Shown here: one piece after another, positions 43,727 through 54,889 of the stretch | How positions within the stretch are numbered: position 1 is the first letter of the stretch | How the letters are laid out: each line of letters starts with the position of its first letter | Assembly: GCA_947685225.1 (NCBI GenBank) | Contig: CANTUV010000072.1 | Span: 5,766,001-5,830,000 of the forward strand | Direction: 5' to 3' | DNA: 64,000 nt | From: Garcia nutans | Taxonomy: Eukaryota; Streptophyta; Magnoliopsida; Malpighiales; Euphorbiaceae | The notes under the pieces: model-generated | What the model saw: only the letters and a program-made list of their open reading frames with translations | Told to the model about the DNA's origin: nothing | Databases searched by the model: none | Program-made: the position numbers and the translations under genes

Positions 43727-45072
43727 TGTTAGTTTATGTGCCCTAGGCCATTTATTTGGATCTTTATGTTATACATTCATTATTAATAAATGAGGTTTTA
43801 TTATCATTATTGTTTGTTTGCATGTTACACAATTTTGATATTTGTCCCTGGTTTATTATTGTTATAGAGATAAAAAAAATTCTTAACCAGTATGAACATT
43901 GATTTGATAATCATCAGATGGTTATGTGTATAGTGATACAAATCAATTTCATAGATACTTGTTAGAGAACAATGTATTGGATAGACCCATCATGAGATTA
44001 CTACATGGGTTAGTGTCATAAGTAAATCTCATGATAGTTATGTATTAATTCTTTGACTTGAGATTGTCATAGTTTCCAATATAAGGACTATTATATTTTG
44101 ACATGATCAAACATTATCCGTAACTGGATAGTAATAAAGGTTATGATCATATATGATAGAAATTATGTAGAGGATAATGAACAATCAAGATAGAATTTGT
44201 CCCTCTCTTTGAGAGAGATATCTTTTGGGCCCCTCGATAAGTGAGACTGTGAAATGCATGGCCGTGCTCAAATGAATTGATAGTGTGATCAATTTCATTT
44301 GTTTTTATCAGTCTACTTGGAGTTCGAGAAATCATAAGTTTGGACAATATAAGTATGACGTTGACCATGACTTATGTTCAAGCTAGATATCGTGTGACAA
44401 AGAGATTAATGCATGTACTATTATTAGGCAAATTGGACATTCCTTATATTAATTGGGTAGTTGTAACGCCTTGCTAGAGGCCAATTATCACTTGTTGGTT
44501 TAATAGAGATTAAATTGACTGCCAATTAATATGGGCTTATCGGGTCACACACAAGAATGCGCTTTGGGCTGGATATAATATTAATAATATTAATATTAGA
44601 TATTAATATTTATTATTATTATTATTTTCATTTATATATATATATTATTAGATAATATATTCAGAATCCTAATTAGAGTTGGATTCTGAATTTGACTTAC
44701 CTTATCCAATTTCGAATTGGATTCTGGAGTGATTATATTCTCTCTAGAAGTTAAGTCTTTATATAGGTAACATTAGAAAATTAAAAGAGAACGAAAAAAG
44801 AAACCCTAATACGTTTTAGAGAAATGTTTTTCAGCCTTCGCCGTTGCAGAGAGCTAGCACTCCAGACGGTAGCATTCGTGTGGATACGCGATAGAGGGTG
44901 TTTTGCGATCGAGGCATCTATTCCAAACTGTGATTTCGAATCATCAACAAGTTAGTTCTTTGTACACTTTCGTCGAATTAAACGAACAGCATGGATCCTG
45001 GTGGGAAATCAGAGATCAAAATTTTTTTTCCACTGCGTGTTTTGTTTGAGTGATCTCCTTGATTTGCTAACA
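43727..45072 (+). repeat. COP-1 3' LTR (1346 bp)
   Basis: TGTTAGTTTATG to GATTTGCTAACA. Matches the solo LTR at 12526-13956 and the truncated left LTR. TTTATATA at 44758-44765 is a TATA-box candidate, conserved in the left LTR near 41167. Confidence 0.95.
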
Positions 45073-45800
45073 CTAAGCATATCTTTAAGTATATGTATTA
45101 CTCTTTTTGATTGGCCATCAGTTTGTGGATGGAATGCAGTGCTGAAATGGAGTCGAGTATCTAATGCTTTTCGAAAACTTTCATAAAATCTCAAAGTAAA
45201 GCAGGGATCTCGGTCTAATATGATAGACACTAGCACTCCATGGAGTTTGGCTATCTCATTTATATACAATTATGCAAATCTATCCAGTGAATAGTTAGTT
45301 TTGATCAGAAGAAAATGAGCTGACTTAGTTAATCTGTCAATAACCACCCAAATCTCATGATTCTTCTAGTTATTTGGCAGACCATTCACAAAATCCATGT
45401 TGACTGTCTCATTCCCACTTTGATATTGAGATGGGCTGCAAAAGATCTTATGGCACTTGATGTTCTACTTTAACATGCTGACATACTAAGCATTTGGTTA
45501 CATACTCAATAATGTCTCTCTTCATACTAGGCCACCAATAGAAAGGTTTCAAGTCTTAATACATCTTGTTGCTTCCTAGATAAACAATATATGTGGTATT
45601 ATGAGCTTCTTTAAGGATTCTCTTTTAATTCCTTCACATCAAAAACATTGAGTCTATCTTTGTGGTATAAACCACCATATTCTAGGATAACATAATCTGA
45701 TCTCTCTCCCTTATGTACTTGTTCCGTGATCCCTGATAGCTTCTAATTCCATTTCTAAGCCTTACTGACTTTCTGCCTAAAGGTTGGCTCGATTCTCAAT
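45073..45800 (-). pseudogene. pol: CHR-2 integrase core, decayed
   Basis: The open piece 45009-45269 (its first codons are COP-1 LTR and target duplication) reads MYINEIAKLHGVLVSIILDR, DPCFTLRFYESF and TAFHPQTDGQSKRVIHILKD: second catalytic Asp in ILDRD and Glu replaced by Lys in GQSKR. Further right, LYHKDRLNVFDVKELKEN and a zinc-binding region are recognisable with many stops to about 45780. RT is absent, so CHR-2 is truncated here. Confidence 0.8.
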
Positions 45801-47392
45801 GTTGTCAACATAACACATTACATCACTTTTAAGTTACATAACATATACATTATGTTTTATTCATAACAATCATGACCCGAACCCAAGGGCACGTGACTAG
45901 CACTGAGAGGTAGGAAACTCGAAGTACCAGACCCCGCAGTCAGCCTGACAAAAACAATAACAGTAAAAATATTCAAATCATCACATCATTCATTAAATTA
46001 CATAACCTAAAATAATAATTCAACATTTAGGATTTACGGAATCTCTAAAATTAGAAATACAAACCAAAACAAAAATAAATATAATTTTCAAATTTTTTTT
46101 CATACATAAAATTCATTGTCGGGAAAGAAAAGCAGTGTCTCTGGACATTATCATAAATGATCACCCTGATTACCTGAAAAAAAAATAGTGAGATGGGGGT
46201 GAGCATCTCGACTAAGTGAATGATACCGGCCAATATACCCACATGGTGTCCTGCTCTAGTTCTATACCAACATTATAAATGTCATATCAATACATTATAC
46301 TAGTCATACATCCAATCATATAAATATCCAAGGATAGAATGTAGTCCATGGAAAATCACTCTAAACCTCAAATCAGAGGAGTCGATCCCCCTATCTAGCA
46401 ATCTTATTCCAACATGGTCCCTTAATTCTAATTCATATGGGGTCCACCATCACAGCCTCAGCCAAGCAGCGCTACCCTACTGACAAGCAGCACTGAGCAT
46501 CAAAATATCTCTGCCATCACACCAGTTCTAAAATCATCATATTATCATCATTCATGCACTATCATAATCTAATCATATCCTATGTTGTTCCATATCATTC
46601 CAATTCTATCTGGCAATCACAATTCAACATTATTACATGTGTGCACAACCACATACAAATGAGAAAATTATAAAATTGTAAATAGTTCATGATATTTATA
46701 ATATTTATATACATACATAAATTAAATTTTAATGCATGAAATACAGGAAAGTATATTAGAAAGTATCAGTCACAGTTTAGAAGGAATGACTCAATCAACT
46801 GCTCGGTCTCAGGCTGTCGGAATATAAAACTGGACGGTCTAAATAAATTACCAAAAATTATTGCAATAATATAATTAAAGACTCTAGAATCAAGTATTTT
46901 ATTTTTTAAAATTAACTGGACAAGTATAATTTTAATTTATATTCGATCCTCAATTTTTTGGTATTTATAATTTTAATTTATTTAACAATTTAAATTTAAT
47001 TATTAAAATTTAATCGTCATACTTGCCAATACTATTAAAATTTAATGCACGGAAAATTCTGTCGAAAATTAATATTGATCTGACCCTCACCAGCGTCTCG
47101 CTGGCGTCTTACAGAAAAATTTTTAACGAAAGAATCTAGTAGCAAATTTGGTACCCACGCATTCGTCTCGATGAGAGGATTCCAAAAATATATATCACCC
47201 TCCCTCACTCTCCGGAATTTGGTTGAAAAACTGGTCGAAAGGTTCGGCCTTGGCCGAATTCCGATCAAATTAAACTTACTTCAAAAATTACAAATAATAT
47301 ACTAAAATGAAGCTCATGTGGAGAGGAGTCGAATGGTACCTGAATCGCTGGGAAAGGAGGCCGAAAAATGGTAGAAAAGCCTAGTCAAAGTC
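45800..47392 (-). repeat. CHR-3 3' LTR, left part
   Basis: No coding content. It begins near TGTTGTCAACATAACAC and is interrupted at 47393 by CHR-4; it resumes at 57498. It holds GACCCGAACCCAAGGGCACG near 45875 and a dense C-rich block at 46200-46510. The left edge is inferred from the end of CHR-2 integrase and is uncertain by tens of bases. Confidence 0.6.
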
Positions 47393-50010
47393 TGTAACAC
47401 TCCTAGATCCCATATACGCACACTACATATCACCAAAATGTAATATACGTACATAGAACATAGGAATGCTACGACTTCTTTTAAACCATTTAACTCTTTT
47501 ATAAACCCTAAACCATTTTGTTATTTTTGTACAATATAAGAAATGTATTATAGTATTTAATTTGTAATAGAAATTGAAATGGATATCAACATTTATTTGA
47601 TACGCAGCGGAAATTATAAAATATTTACATATATTAAAACATCCAAGTTCAAGTTTACAATTACATATATATATACATTAAAATCATTCCTTTACAAAAT
47701 ATAAAGAAACTATACATGGTTGGCAGCACTGCTCTGATCTTTAAGTCCTAAAGCCAATCCTCAACGTCTAGACTCACTCTGTCTAGCGCAACTTTCGGGT
47801 TCTTCTCTAACACCTGCGCGATAAATCAAATCGCGCTAAGCCAATGGCTTAGTAAAACAACTAAAATAACAATATGCTATGATGCAATACTCATGTCACA
47901 CAATCAAGTTCTATGCACAACTCAAGTAAGTAATTCACTTCAATTCATACCATAGTCATCATAGTTTATTCAACCACAATCATATTTCATAACATCATAT
48001 CTTAACTTTACTCATAAGTTTCATCAAACACTAGTCACGTTTAATCAAACACAAGCATTGGGCCCATAACAAAACTAATACATTATTCAAAGTTCAGAGT
48101 CCCTGTTTTGATTCAATATCACATCATCAAGCCCGTAGGCAATATATATATATCACATCTCTATCCATGGATAGCGTAACAGACCCAGTCTCTTGGACCA
48201 TCAACCCATTAACATGAGGAGATCCTCAACCCGGCTAGACTGTTACTAATTTTTCAATGGAAGTGGTTTACGGGTCTCCCATTTCACCATCATTCCATAT
48301 TCACATTTTTCAACTGAAATCGGCTTACGGGCCATCCCATTTCGCCTATCCAGTGATTCATATCATAATTTCCAATTGGAATCGGTTTACGGGCCATCCC
48401 ATTTCACCTATCCAATGGTTCATAGGCATGCCATCAAAATAGGACTCTGAAAGTTGAATCAACATATTAGGCACACAAACATTTCATTTATTTCTTTCTC
48501 AATTCATTTCACAATTCACAATTCATTAGGCAATCATGCCTCAACTATTCCATTTGCATCATTTTGACCTAACCACAATGGCCTCACATATCATTTAAAT
48601 CATCAAAAACAATCACATTAGAGCAATTCATCACATCCTTCATATATAGTATCACATTGCATTATCATATAGGCAACTATGCATTAACCATTTTTTTTTT
48701 ACTTACATCATAAGCAATAAATCATACGGTTCCACACTTTACTACTCAAGTATACATACACAATGATCTTAACATACATTCCACATGCATAACACAATAT
48801 TCACATAACATTAACAATATGCATCCACAATGCATTAATGCTCTTAACACCATAACACTCACATGTGTTAAGTTCCAACATCTTATAAATGAATACAATG
48901 ATGTAGTTGTACTTACCTTATGAACACTCACACAACTAAGCAATCCTTCCTTCCAAAGATCCTTCACTTCACAATTAGGGCAAACCACATCTTCCAACAC
49001 CTAATCCAAAACAATGATGCAACACATCAATTTCTATAACATTCCTCACTTATTAACCTTAGCTTAGACCTTTAGAACACTAAATAAAACTTAACAACCC
49101 TAAGCAAAGCCCACGGCCGTGGCCACCTCCAACCCCCACGGTCGTGGCTTTAGGAAGCATTCTGCCCAAAAGTGATCACCTCCCCCACGGCCATGGCTAC
49201 CAAAAGGCCACGGGCGTGGGATCCCAAACGCTACTGCCCCTTTCCAAAATCATGATTTCTTCACTTTCAAAACCAACAAACACCAACAACTCAAAGATTA
49301 ACAAAAATAACCAATCAAACATAACATAAACAACACTTACCAACTCAAACCCTAACACAAACTCAACATAACCACACCCAACATCATCACCAACTTAATT
49401 TCTCCTCTAACAAGCAATCTCAACACTTAACTTCACATCATAAACATCCTTAATCAAACCATCATCAAAACACAACTCAACTCAAGCAAGACTTCAAAAA
49501 TAACAAGAGTAAACAAGAGAAAACTTACCAAATAATGAAATTCCTTGAAAATCCAACTTGTAAATTTGAAAACTCCTTTCAATTTGAGCTTGAAATCATC
49601 AAAACCTTCAATTATTCTCTTGCTCTCTTGTCCCCTTTGTTGAGCCGGCCACACATGATAGAAAAGAGAAGAAAATGATAAGTCAACCTTACTTTTCTTC
49701 TTTTAATCTCCACCATGCATTTCTACAAGGAAAAATTACTAAAACACCCTTAACTATATAACTAAGCTCTTGTCTCTTATATGCCCATTTATGTAATTCC
49801 ACAATAACAAAAGAAATATCTTCTTCCACTAAATCCAACACCTTGACTCTCCCTTTGACCAACTTATATGTCATATATATTACCATTTACACAACATATA
49901 CACTTCTCTCTAAACCCTAATTCCTTAACAACTTAACATATACAATTAATCCAAATGAACAACAACAACAACAACAACCAAACTTCTAGGGCACAAATAG
50001 GGATATTACA
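47393..50010 (-). repeat. CHR-4 3' LTR (2618 bp)
   Basis: TGTAACACTCCTAG to GGATATTACA on the plus strand. It contains a threefold TTTACGGGCCATCCCATTT repeat at 48250-48425 and GGCCGTGGCC-rich stretches at 49110-49220. Confidence 0.97.
48250..48425. repeat. Three degenerate ~58-bp units in CHR-4 LTR
   Basis: Each unit has TTACGGGYC and CCCATTTCRCC. The same array is in the other LTR at 55747-55922. CHR-1 lacks it. Confidence 0.85.
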
Positions 50011-50026
50011 ATTCTCCCCCTCTAAA
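50011..50026 (-). other. CHR-4 polypurine tract
   Basis: Minus strand TTTAGAGGGGGAGAAT directly abuts the 3' LTR. Confidence 0.9.
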
Positions 50027-50056
50027 AAGAAATTTCATCCTCGAAATTACCTGAAA

Positions 50057-50440
50057 TCAACTCTGAAACAACTGAGGATGCTGGTCTCGCATAGCTTGCT
50101 CACTCTCCCAAGTTGCTTCTTCTCTTCCATGATTCTTCCATAACACTTTCACAAGTGGCACTCTTTTGTTCCTCAACTCTTTCACTTCAAGTGCCAAAAT
50201 AGCAATTGGCTCTTCTTCGAATGTCAGATCCGGACTCACCTCGATAGATTCAACTGATAACACATGTGATGGGTCTGATCTGTATCTCCTTAACATAGAA
50301 ACATGGAAGACATTATGAATTCGATCCAAATCAGGTGGTAAAGCAAGCCGATAAGCAACTGGTCCCACTCTTTCTAAAACTTCATATGGCCCAATGAAAC
50401 GAGGACTCAACTTCCCTTTTCGACCAAATCTTAAGATCTT
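50057..50440 (-). pseudogene. pol: CHR-4 integrase C-terminus with chromodomain
   Basis: In the frame one base off from the main pol frame: SPRFIGPYEVLERVGPVAYR, LPPDLDRIHNVFHVSMLRRY, then a chromodomain of about 50 residues (EEEPIAILALEVKELRNKRV, LVKVLWKNHGREEATWES) ending in DQHPQLFQS. This domain is thought to guide insertion to heterochromatin in chromoviruses. The shift lies at a T6 run at 50439-50444, a likely one-base homopolymer change. Confidence 0.9.
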
Positions 50441-53213
50441 TTTTCCAAGGAGACACCTTCAAAAATACTTTATCTCCCACCTTATACTCAATGTCTCTCC
50501 TCTTCAAATTCGAATAAGATTTCTGTCGATCTGAAGCTGCTCTCAATCGGTCTCGAATCATTCTCACTTTCTCTTCAGTCTCCTTAATCAAATCAGGACC
50601 AATTATCCTACCTTCACCAGCTTCACTCCAACACAAAGGTGTCCTACACCTCCTCCCATATAATGCCTCGAATGGTGCCATACCAATGCTCGATTGATGA
50701 CTGTTATTATAGGCAAACTCCACAAGTGACAAGAATCCGTCCCAACTTCCAGAGAAGTCAATAACACAACTTCTCAACATATCCTCGATAATCTGTATCA
50801 CTCTCTCTGACTGCCCATCTGTCTGAGGATGGAAAGCAGTACTAAAGTGTAATCGAGAACCTAAAGCTCCATGCAAACTCTTCCAAAATCTCGAAGTGAA
50901 CCTAGGATCTCGATCAGACACTAAAGAAATTGGGACTCCATGCAACTTCACAATCTCATGGATGTACAGCTCAGCCAACCTCTCAAGCGAATAATCCATC
51001 CGAACTGGAAGAAAATGAGCTGTCTTAGTCAGCCTATCGACAATCACCCAAATAGCATTATGCTTTCTTTGTGTCAAAGGCAAACCAGACACAAAGTCCA
51101 TAGTCACTCTTTCCCACTTCCATTCAGGCACTGACAACGGTTGAAGCAACCCAGTTGGAACCTGATGTTCAGCTTTCACTCTCTGACATGTGAGACATTT
51201 AGACACAAAAGCTGCAATGTCTCTCTTCATACCGGGCCACCAATAATACTGTCTCAAATCATGGTACATCTTCGTACTGCCCGGGTGCATAGCAAAAGCT
51301 GATTGATGTGCTTCTTCCAAAATAATCCTTCTCAAACTATCATCATCAGGCACACACAATCTATCTTTAAACCACAAACTCCTATCAACTCTTATAACAA
51401 AATCCCGACTCTCTTCCTGTTGACACTCTGAAACAATCTTCTGAATCTTCTTATCATTCAACTGAGCCTCCTTAATTTGATCTAACAGCATTGGCCTCAC
51501 TTGCAATTGTGCCAACAATGCACCATCATCACAAAGTGTAAAATTAGCATGCAACGCTCTCAATTCAACAAGCAACAAGAGTGAATAAGCAGTCAAACCT
51601 GCTAAAGACTTCCGACTTAAGGCATCTGCAACAACATTAGCCTTACCTGGATGATAATCTATCAAACAGTCATAGTCTTTAATCAATTCCAACCATCGCC
51701 TCTGTCGAAGATTAAGCTCCCTCTGAACACCCAAATACTTCAAACTCTTGTGATCTGTATAAATAAAACATTTCTCTCCATACAGATAATGTCGCCAAAT
51801 CTTTAAAGCAAAAACAATGGCTGCCAACTCTAAATCATGCGTCAGATAGTTGAGCTCATGCGACTTCAACTGACGAGAAGCATAAGCTATCACTTTACCC
51901 TCTTGCATCAACACACAACCTAAACCACTATGTGAAGCATCACTATAAATCACAAATGGTTTGTCTTCCACAGGTAAAGTGAGAACAGGTGCTTGAGTCA
52001 ACATCTCTTTCAACTGCTCAAAACTAGCTTGACACTGATCCGTCCACACAAATCTCACTCCCTTCCGAAGTAATCTGGTGAGTGGAGTAGCTATTAAAGA
52101 AAATCCTTTTACAAAGCGTCGATAATAGCCTGCCAAACCCAGAAAACTTCTAATCTCAGTCACAGACTTCGGTGGACTCCAATTCAGAATAGCTTCAACT
52201 TTACTCGGGTCAACTCTAATGCCATCTGTTGAAACAATATGACCGAGAAAAGCTACTTGATCAGGCCAGAATTCGCACTTTGACAGCTTAGCAAACAACT
52301 GCTTCTCTCTTAAGATTTGCAACACAATCCTCAAATGCTTGTCATGCTCTTTCTCATCCTGAGAATACACCAAAATATCATCTATAAACACCACTACAAA
52401 CTGATCCAAATAGGGCCTAAACACCCTATTCATCAAATCCATGAAAGCGGCAGGTGCATTCGTCAAACCAAATGGCATCACCAAAAACTCATAATGCCCA
52501 TACCTGGTTCGAAAAGCTGTCTTCGACACATCCTCAGCTCTGACCCGCAACTGATGGTACCCTGATCTCAAATCAATCTTAGAAAACACAGCTGCTCCCT
52601 TCAATTGATCAAAGAGATCATCAATTCTAGGCAAAGGATATTTATTCTTGATAGTCACTTTATTCAATTGCCTATAATCGATACACAATCTCATAGTACC
52701 ATCTTTCTTCTTAACAAACAAAACAGGAGCTCCCCATGGCGACACACTAGGGCGAATAAAATTCTTATCTAACAATTCCTGCAACTGCACCTTCAATTCC
52801 CTCAATTCAACAGGTGCCATTCTATAAGGAGTAATAGAGATAGGAGTGGTACCGGGCAACAAATCTATACCAAACTCCACCTCTCTCTCAGGAGGCAATC
52901 CTGGCAACTCCTCTGGAAAAACATCTGGGAACTCTGAAACTATGGGAATACTATCCAATTGAGAACCTACCACTCTGGTATCCAACACATGAGCAAGATA
53001 AGCTTCACACCCTCTTCTGATCATCTTCCTAGCTGCAACAGCTGAAACAAACAAAGATGCAAGTTGTCTCTGCTCACTAGATACCAACACTACTCTATCA
53101 TCACTAGTTCTCAAAGTAACACACTTCTTCCTACAATCCACCACAGCTCCATGCCTAGACAGCCAATCCATGCCTAGAATCAAATCAAATTCTTTAAATG
53201 GAATTTCAATCAA
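50382..53213 (-). pseudogene. pol: CHR-4 RT, RNase H and integrase core
   Basis: 943 open codons. From the start: protease tail (LILGMDWLSRHGAVVDC), RT with FPDVFPEELPG, LCIDYRQLNKVT and catalytic FIDD (VVVFIDDILVYS near residue 275), RNase H with YSDASHSG and YTDHKSLKYLG and Glu in HDLELAAIVFALK, integrase with HHCC (HPGSTKMYHDL, CLTCQRVKAEH), catalytic Asp in VTMDFVSGLP, Asp in VSDRDPRFTS and Glu in GQSERVIQ. All catalytic residues I can place are kept. It starts after a TAG at 53235 and leaves frame at 50440. Length and order are normal for a chromovirus. Confidence 0.93.
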
Positions 53214-53234
53214 ATCACCACAGAACTTCTCACC

Positions 53235-53870
53235 CTATACCACCACTGCACAATCTCTATGCACCTTACTAACAATCACACTATGCCCTAAAGGATTTGT
53301 CACCAACACATCAAATCCTAGGGACTCAGCATGCATTTCAGACACAGGCAATACTGATGCACTAATGTATGAATGTGTGGATCCAGGGTCAATCAAAGCA
53401 AGTACAGAAATGCCAAATAAAGAAAAAGTACCAGCTATGACTACAGAAGCATCAGGCTGTCTCTGCATCACATAAACCCACTGAGAAGGCCCAGCCTCAC
53501 CTGGTCTGTCATCCCTGGGTGCTGATCCTCCTCTCTGACTATACCCAGATCTACCCCCTCGGCTAAAACCCCTGCTTCCTCGACCTCCTCTGCTAAAACT
53601 CTGCCGAGAAGCTGTAGATTCCACTGACCTCTGGTCCTGCATCTCAGGACACTCTCTAATGAAATGGTCAGGTGATCCACAACGAAAACATACTCCTGAT
53701 CTACCAATCCTCTGACAATTACCCACATGAACCTTACCACAAAGCTCACATGCCGGCGGAGTGGATCTCCGAATAAAGGGAGTAGGTGCACTAGCCACAG
53801 AAGCTGTAGGTCTCGATCTCTGTCTCTGAAACTGCACTGACCTACTCATCGGCCTTTGACTCCTTCCCAC
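53235..53870 (-). pseudogene. gag-pol: CHR-4 Gag C-terminus and protease
   Basis: Same frame as the pieces on each side. Two cysteine motifs (CELCGKVHVGNC, CFRCGSPDHFIREC; residues about 38-72), a glycine/arginine/serine-rich stretch, then the aspartic protease with LALIDPGSTHSYIS (about residue 160), DPG being an accepted variant of D-S/T-G. It ends at a TAG (53235-53237) where CAG (Gln) is the likely ancestor. The protease flap continues in the next piece. Confidence 0.88.
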
Positions 53871-54722
53871 TCTAGGAACAAAGCTCCCTCTACCTCTCTT
53901 AACCGACGAAGATCCTGCCTCAAACTGTGGTCTTCTCCCTCTAGACTCCTCTTCAGAAACAGATGCTGCAATGCCTTGGGCTCGCTCTACACTCCTAGCT
54001 GCAGCAACTAGCTAGGAGAAATCTTGATACCTGGAGCCCGCCACAAGGCACATAATAGAGGGCCTCAATCCCTCTTCAAACCTCCTGCATCTGTCTATCT
54101 CGTCTGATATGATGCCTCCCGCATAATGGCTCAACCGGATGAACTCCACTTCATACTCAGTTACTGTCCGGTGCTCCTGTTTCAGACTCAAAAACTCCAT
54201 TTTCTTCACATCCTTATAGTCCCTAGGAGTATACTTCAATTCAAATTCTCTGAGAAAATCTGCATAGGTCAATGTAGGTGGATCATCCATAGCATGAGGT
54301 ACGGTCTTCCACCAGTCATAAGCGTCCTTCTGCAATAATGACCTAGCATAATCAAACTTTTCCTCTGACGTGGCTTGTAACTGAATAAAAATTCTCTGAA
54401 CTTTATCAAGCCACTGTTCTGCCACAGCTGGATCTATCGTACCCAGAAAATCCTCTGCCCCAAACTTCCTCAGTTTGTCATATTGTCTCACTGGTACCTG
54501 AGGCTGAGGTGGTGGTGGTGGTGGTGGCTGCTGCACTGGTGCTTATCTCATTGCTTCCATCATATGCCTAAACCAGGCTGGAGGAACCTCATCACCTGCT
54601 GGTCTCCCAGATACCGAAGCAGGCACCTCACTAGCTACCTCCACTCTAGCACCCTCCCTACTCTCAACAGGGGCTATACTCTCTGCACTCCCCTCAACAG
54701 ACTGACGTGAGTGGGGATCCAT
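53871..54722 (-). pseudogene. gag: CHR-4 Gag
   Basis: ATG at 54722 (MDPHSRQSVEG), as in CHR-1. N-terminal acidic region, then TAA at 54543-54545 in MMEAMR-APVQ, where CHR-1 has CAA (Gln). The proline run and gag domain at 54015-54540 (KLRKFGAEDFLGTIDPAVAE, DAYDWWKTVPHAMDDPP, RCRRFEEGLRPSIMCLVAGS) are open. A TAG at 54012-54014 stands where CHR-1 has CAG (Gln). Both stops are simple C-to-T changes. Confidence 0.9.
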
Positions 54723-54870
54723 TACTACCTATATCTGCAAACACAACCGAATACACCTTATTAAAGATCAGAGGCTGCCAATACCAACATGTATTTTATT
54801 TAAAATCAACTTTATAATCAAAATATTCTTTTACTTTATAAGTTACCTAGGTTGAGAATCTCAAACCTAG

Positions 54871-54882
54871 GCTCTGATACCA
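54871..54882 (-). other. CHR-4 primer-binding site (initiator-Met tRNA)
   Basis: Minus strand TGGTATCAGAGC, 7 bases inside the 5' LTR. Confidence 0.92.
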
Positions 54883-54889
54883 AAACAAT

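Larger units (their letters stand above)
40137..45072 (+). mobile_element. COP-1: Ty1/copia element with deleted 5' half
   Basis: TGTTAG...CTAACA ends and perfect CTAAG duplications at 40132-40136 and 45073-45077; CHR-2 integrase reads across the site. The left LTR breaks off at 41197, and the next bases encode integrase. The LTR end, primer site, gag, protease and the integrase N-terminus are missing. Integrase core, RT and RNase H follow in one frame with two stops, then a purine tract and the full 3' LTR. Gene order integrase-RT is diagnostic of copia. I did not assign a lineage. Confidence 0.92.

Noticed and set aside
48257..48442. 61-codon frame present in both CHR-4 LTRs (also 55754-55954)
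   Set aside because: Identical only because the LTRs are identical; it lies over a short LTR array and has no relative in CHR-1.
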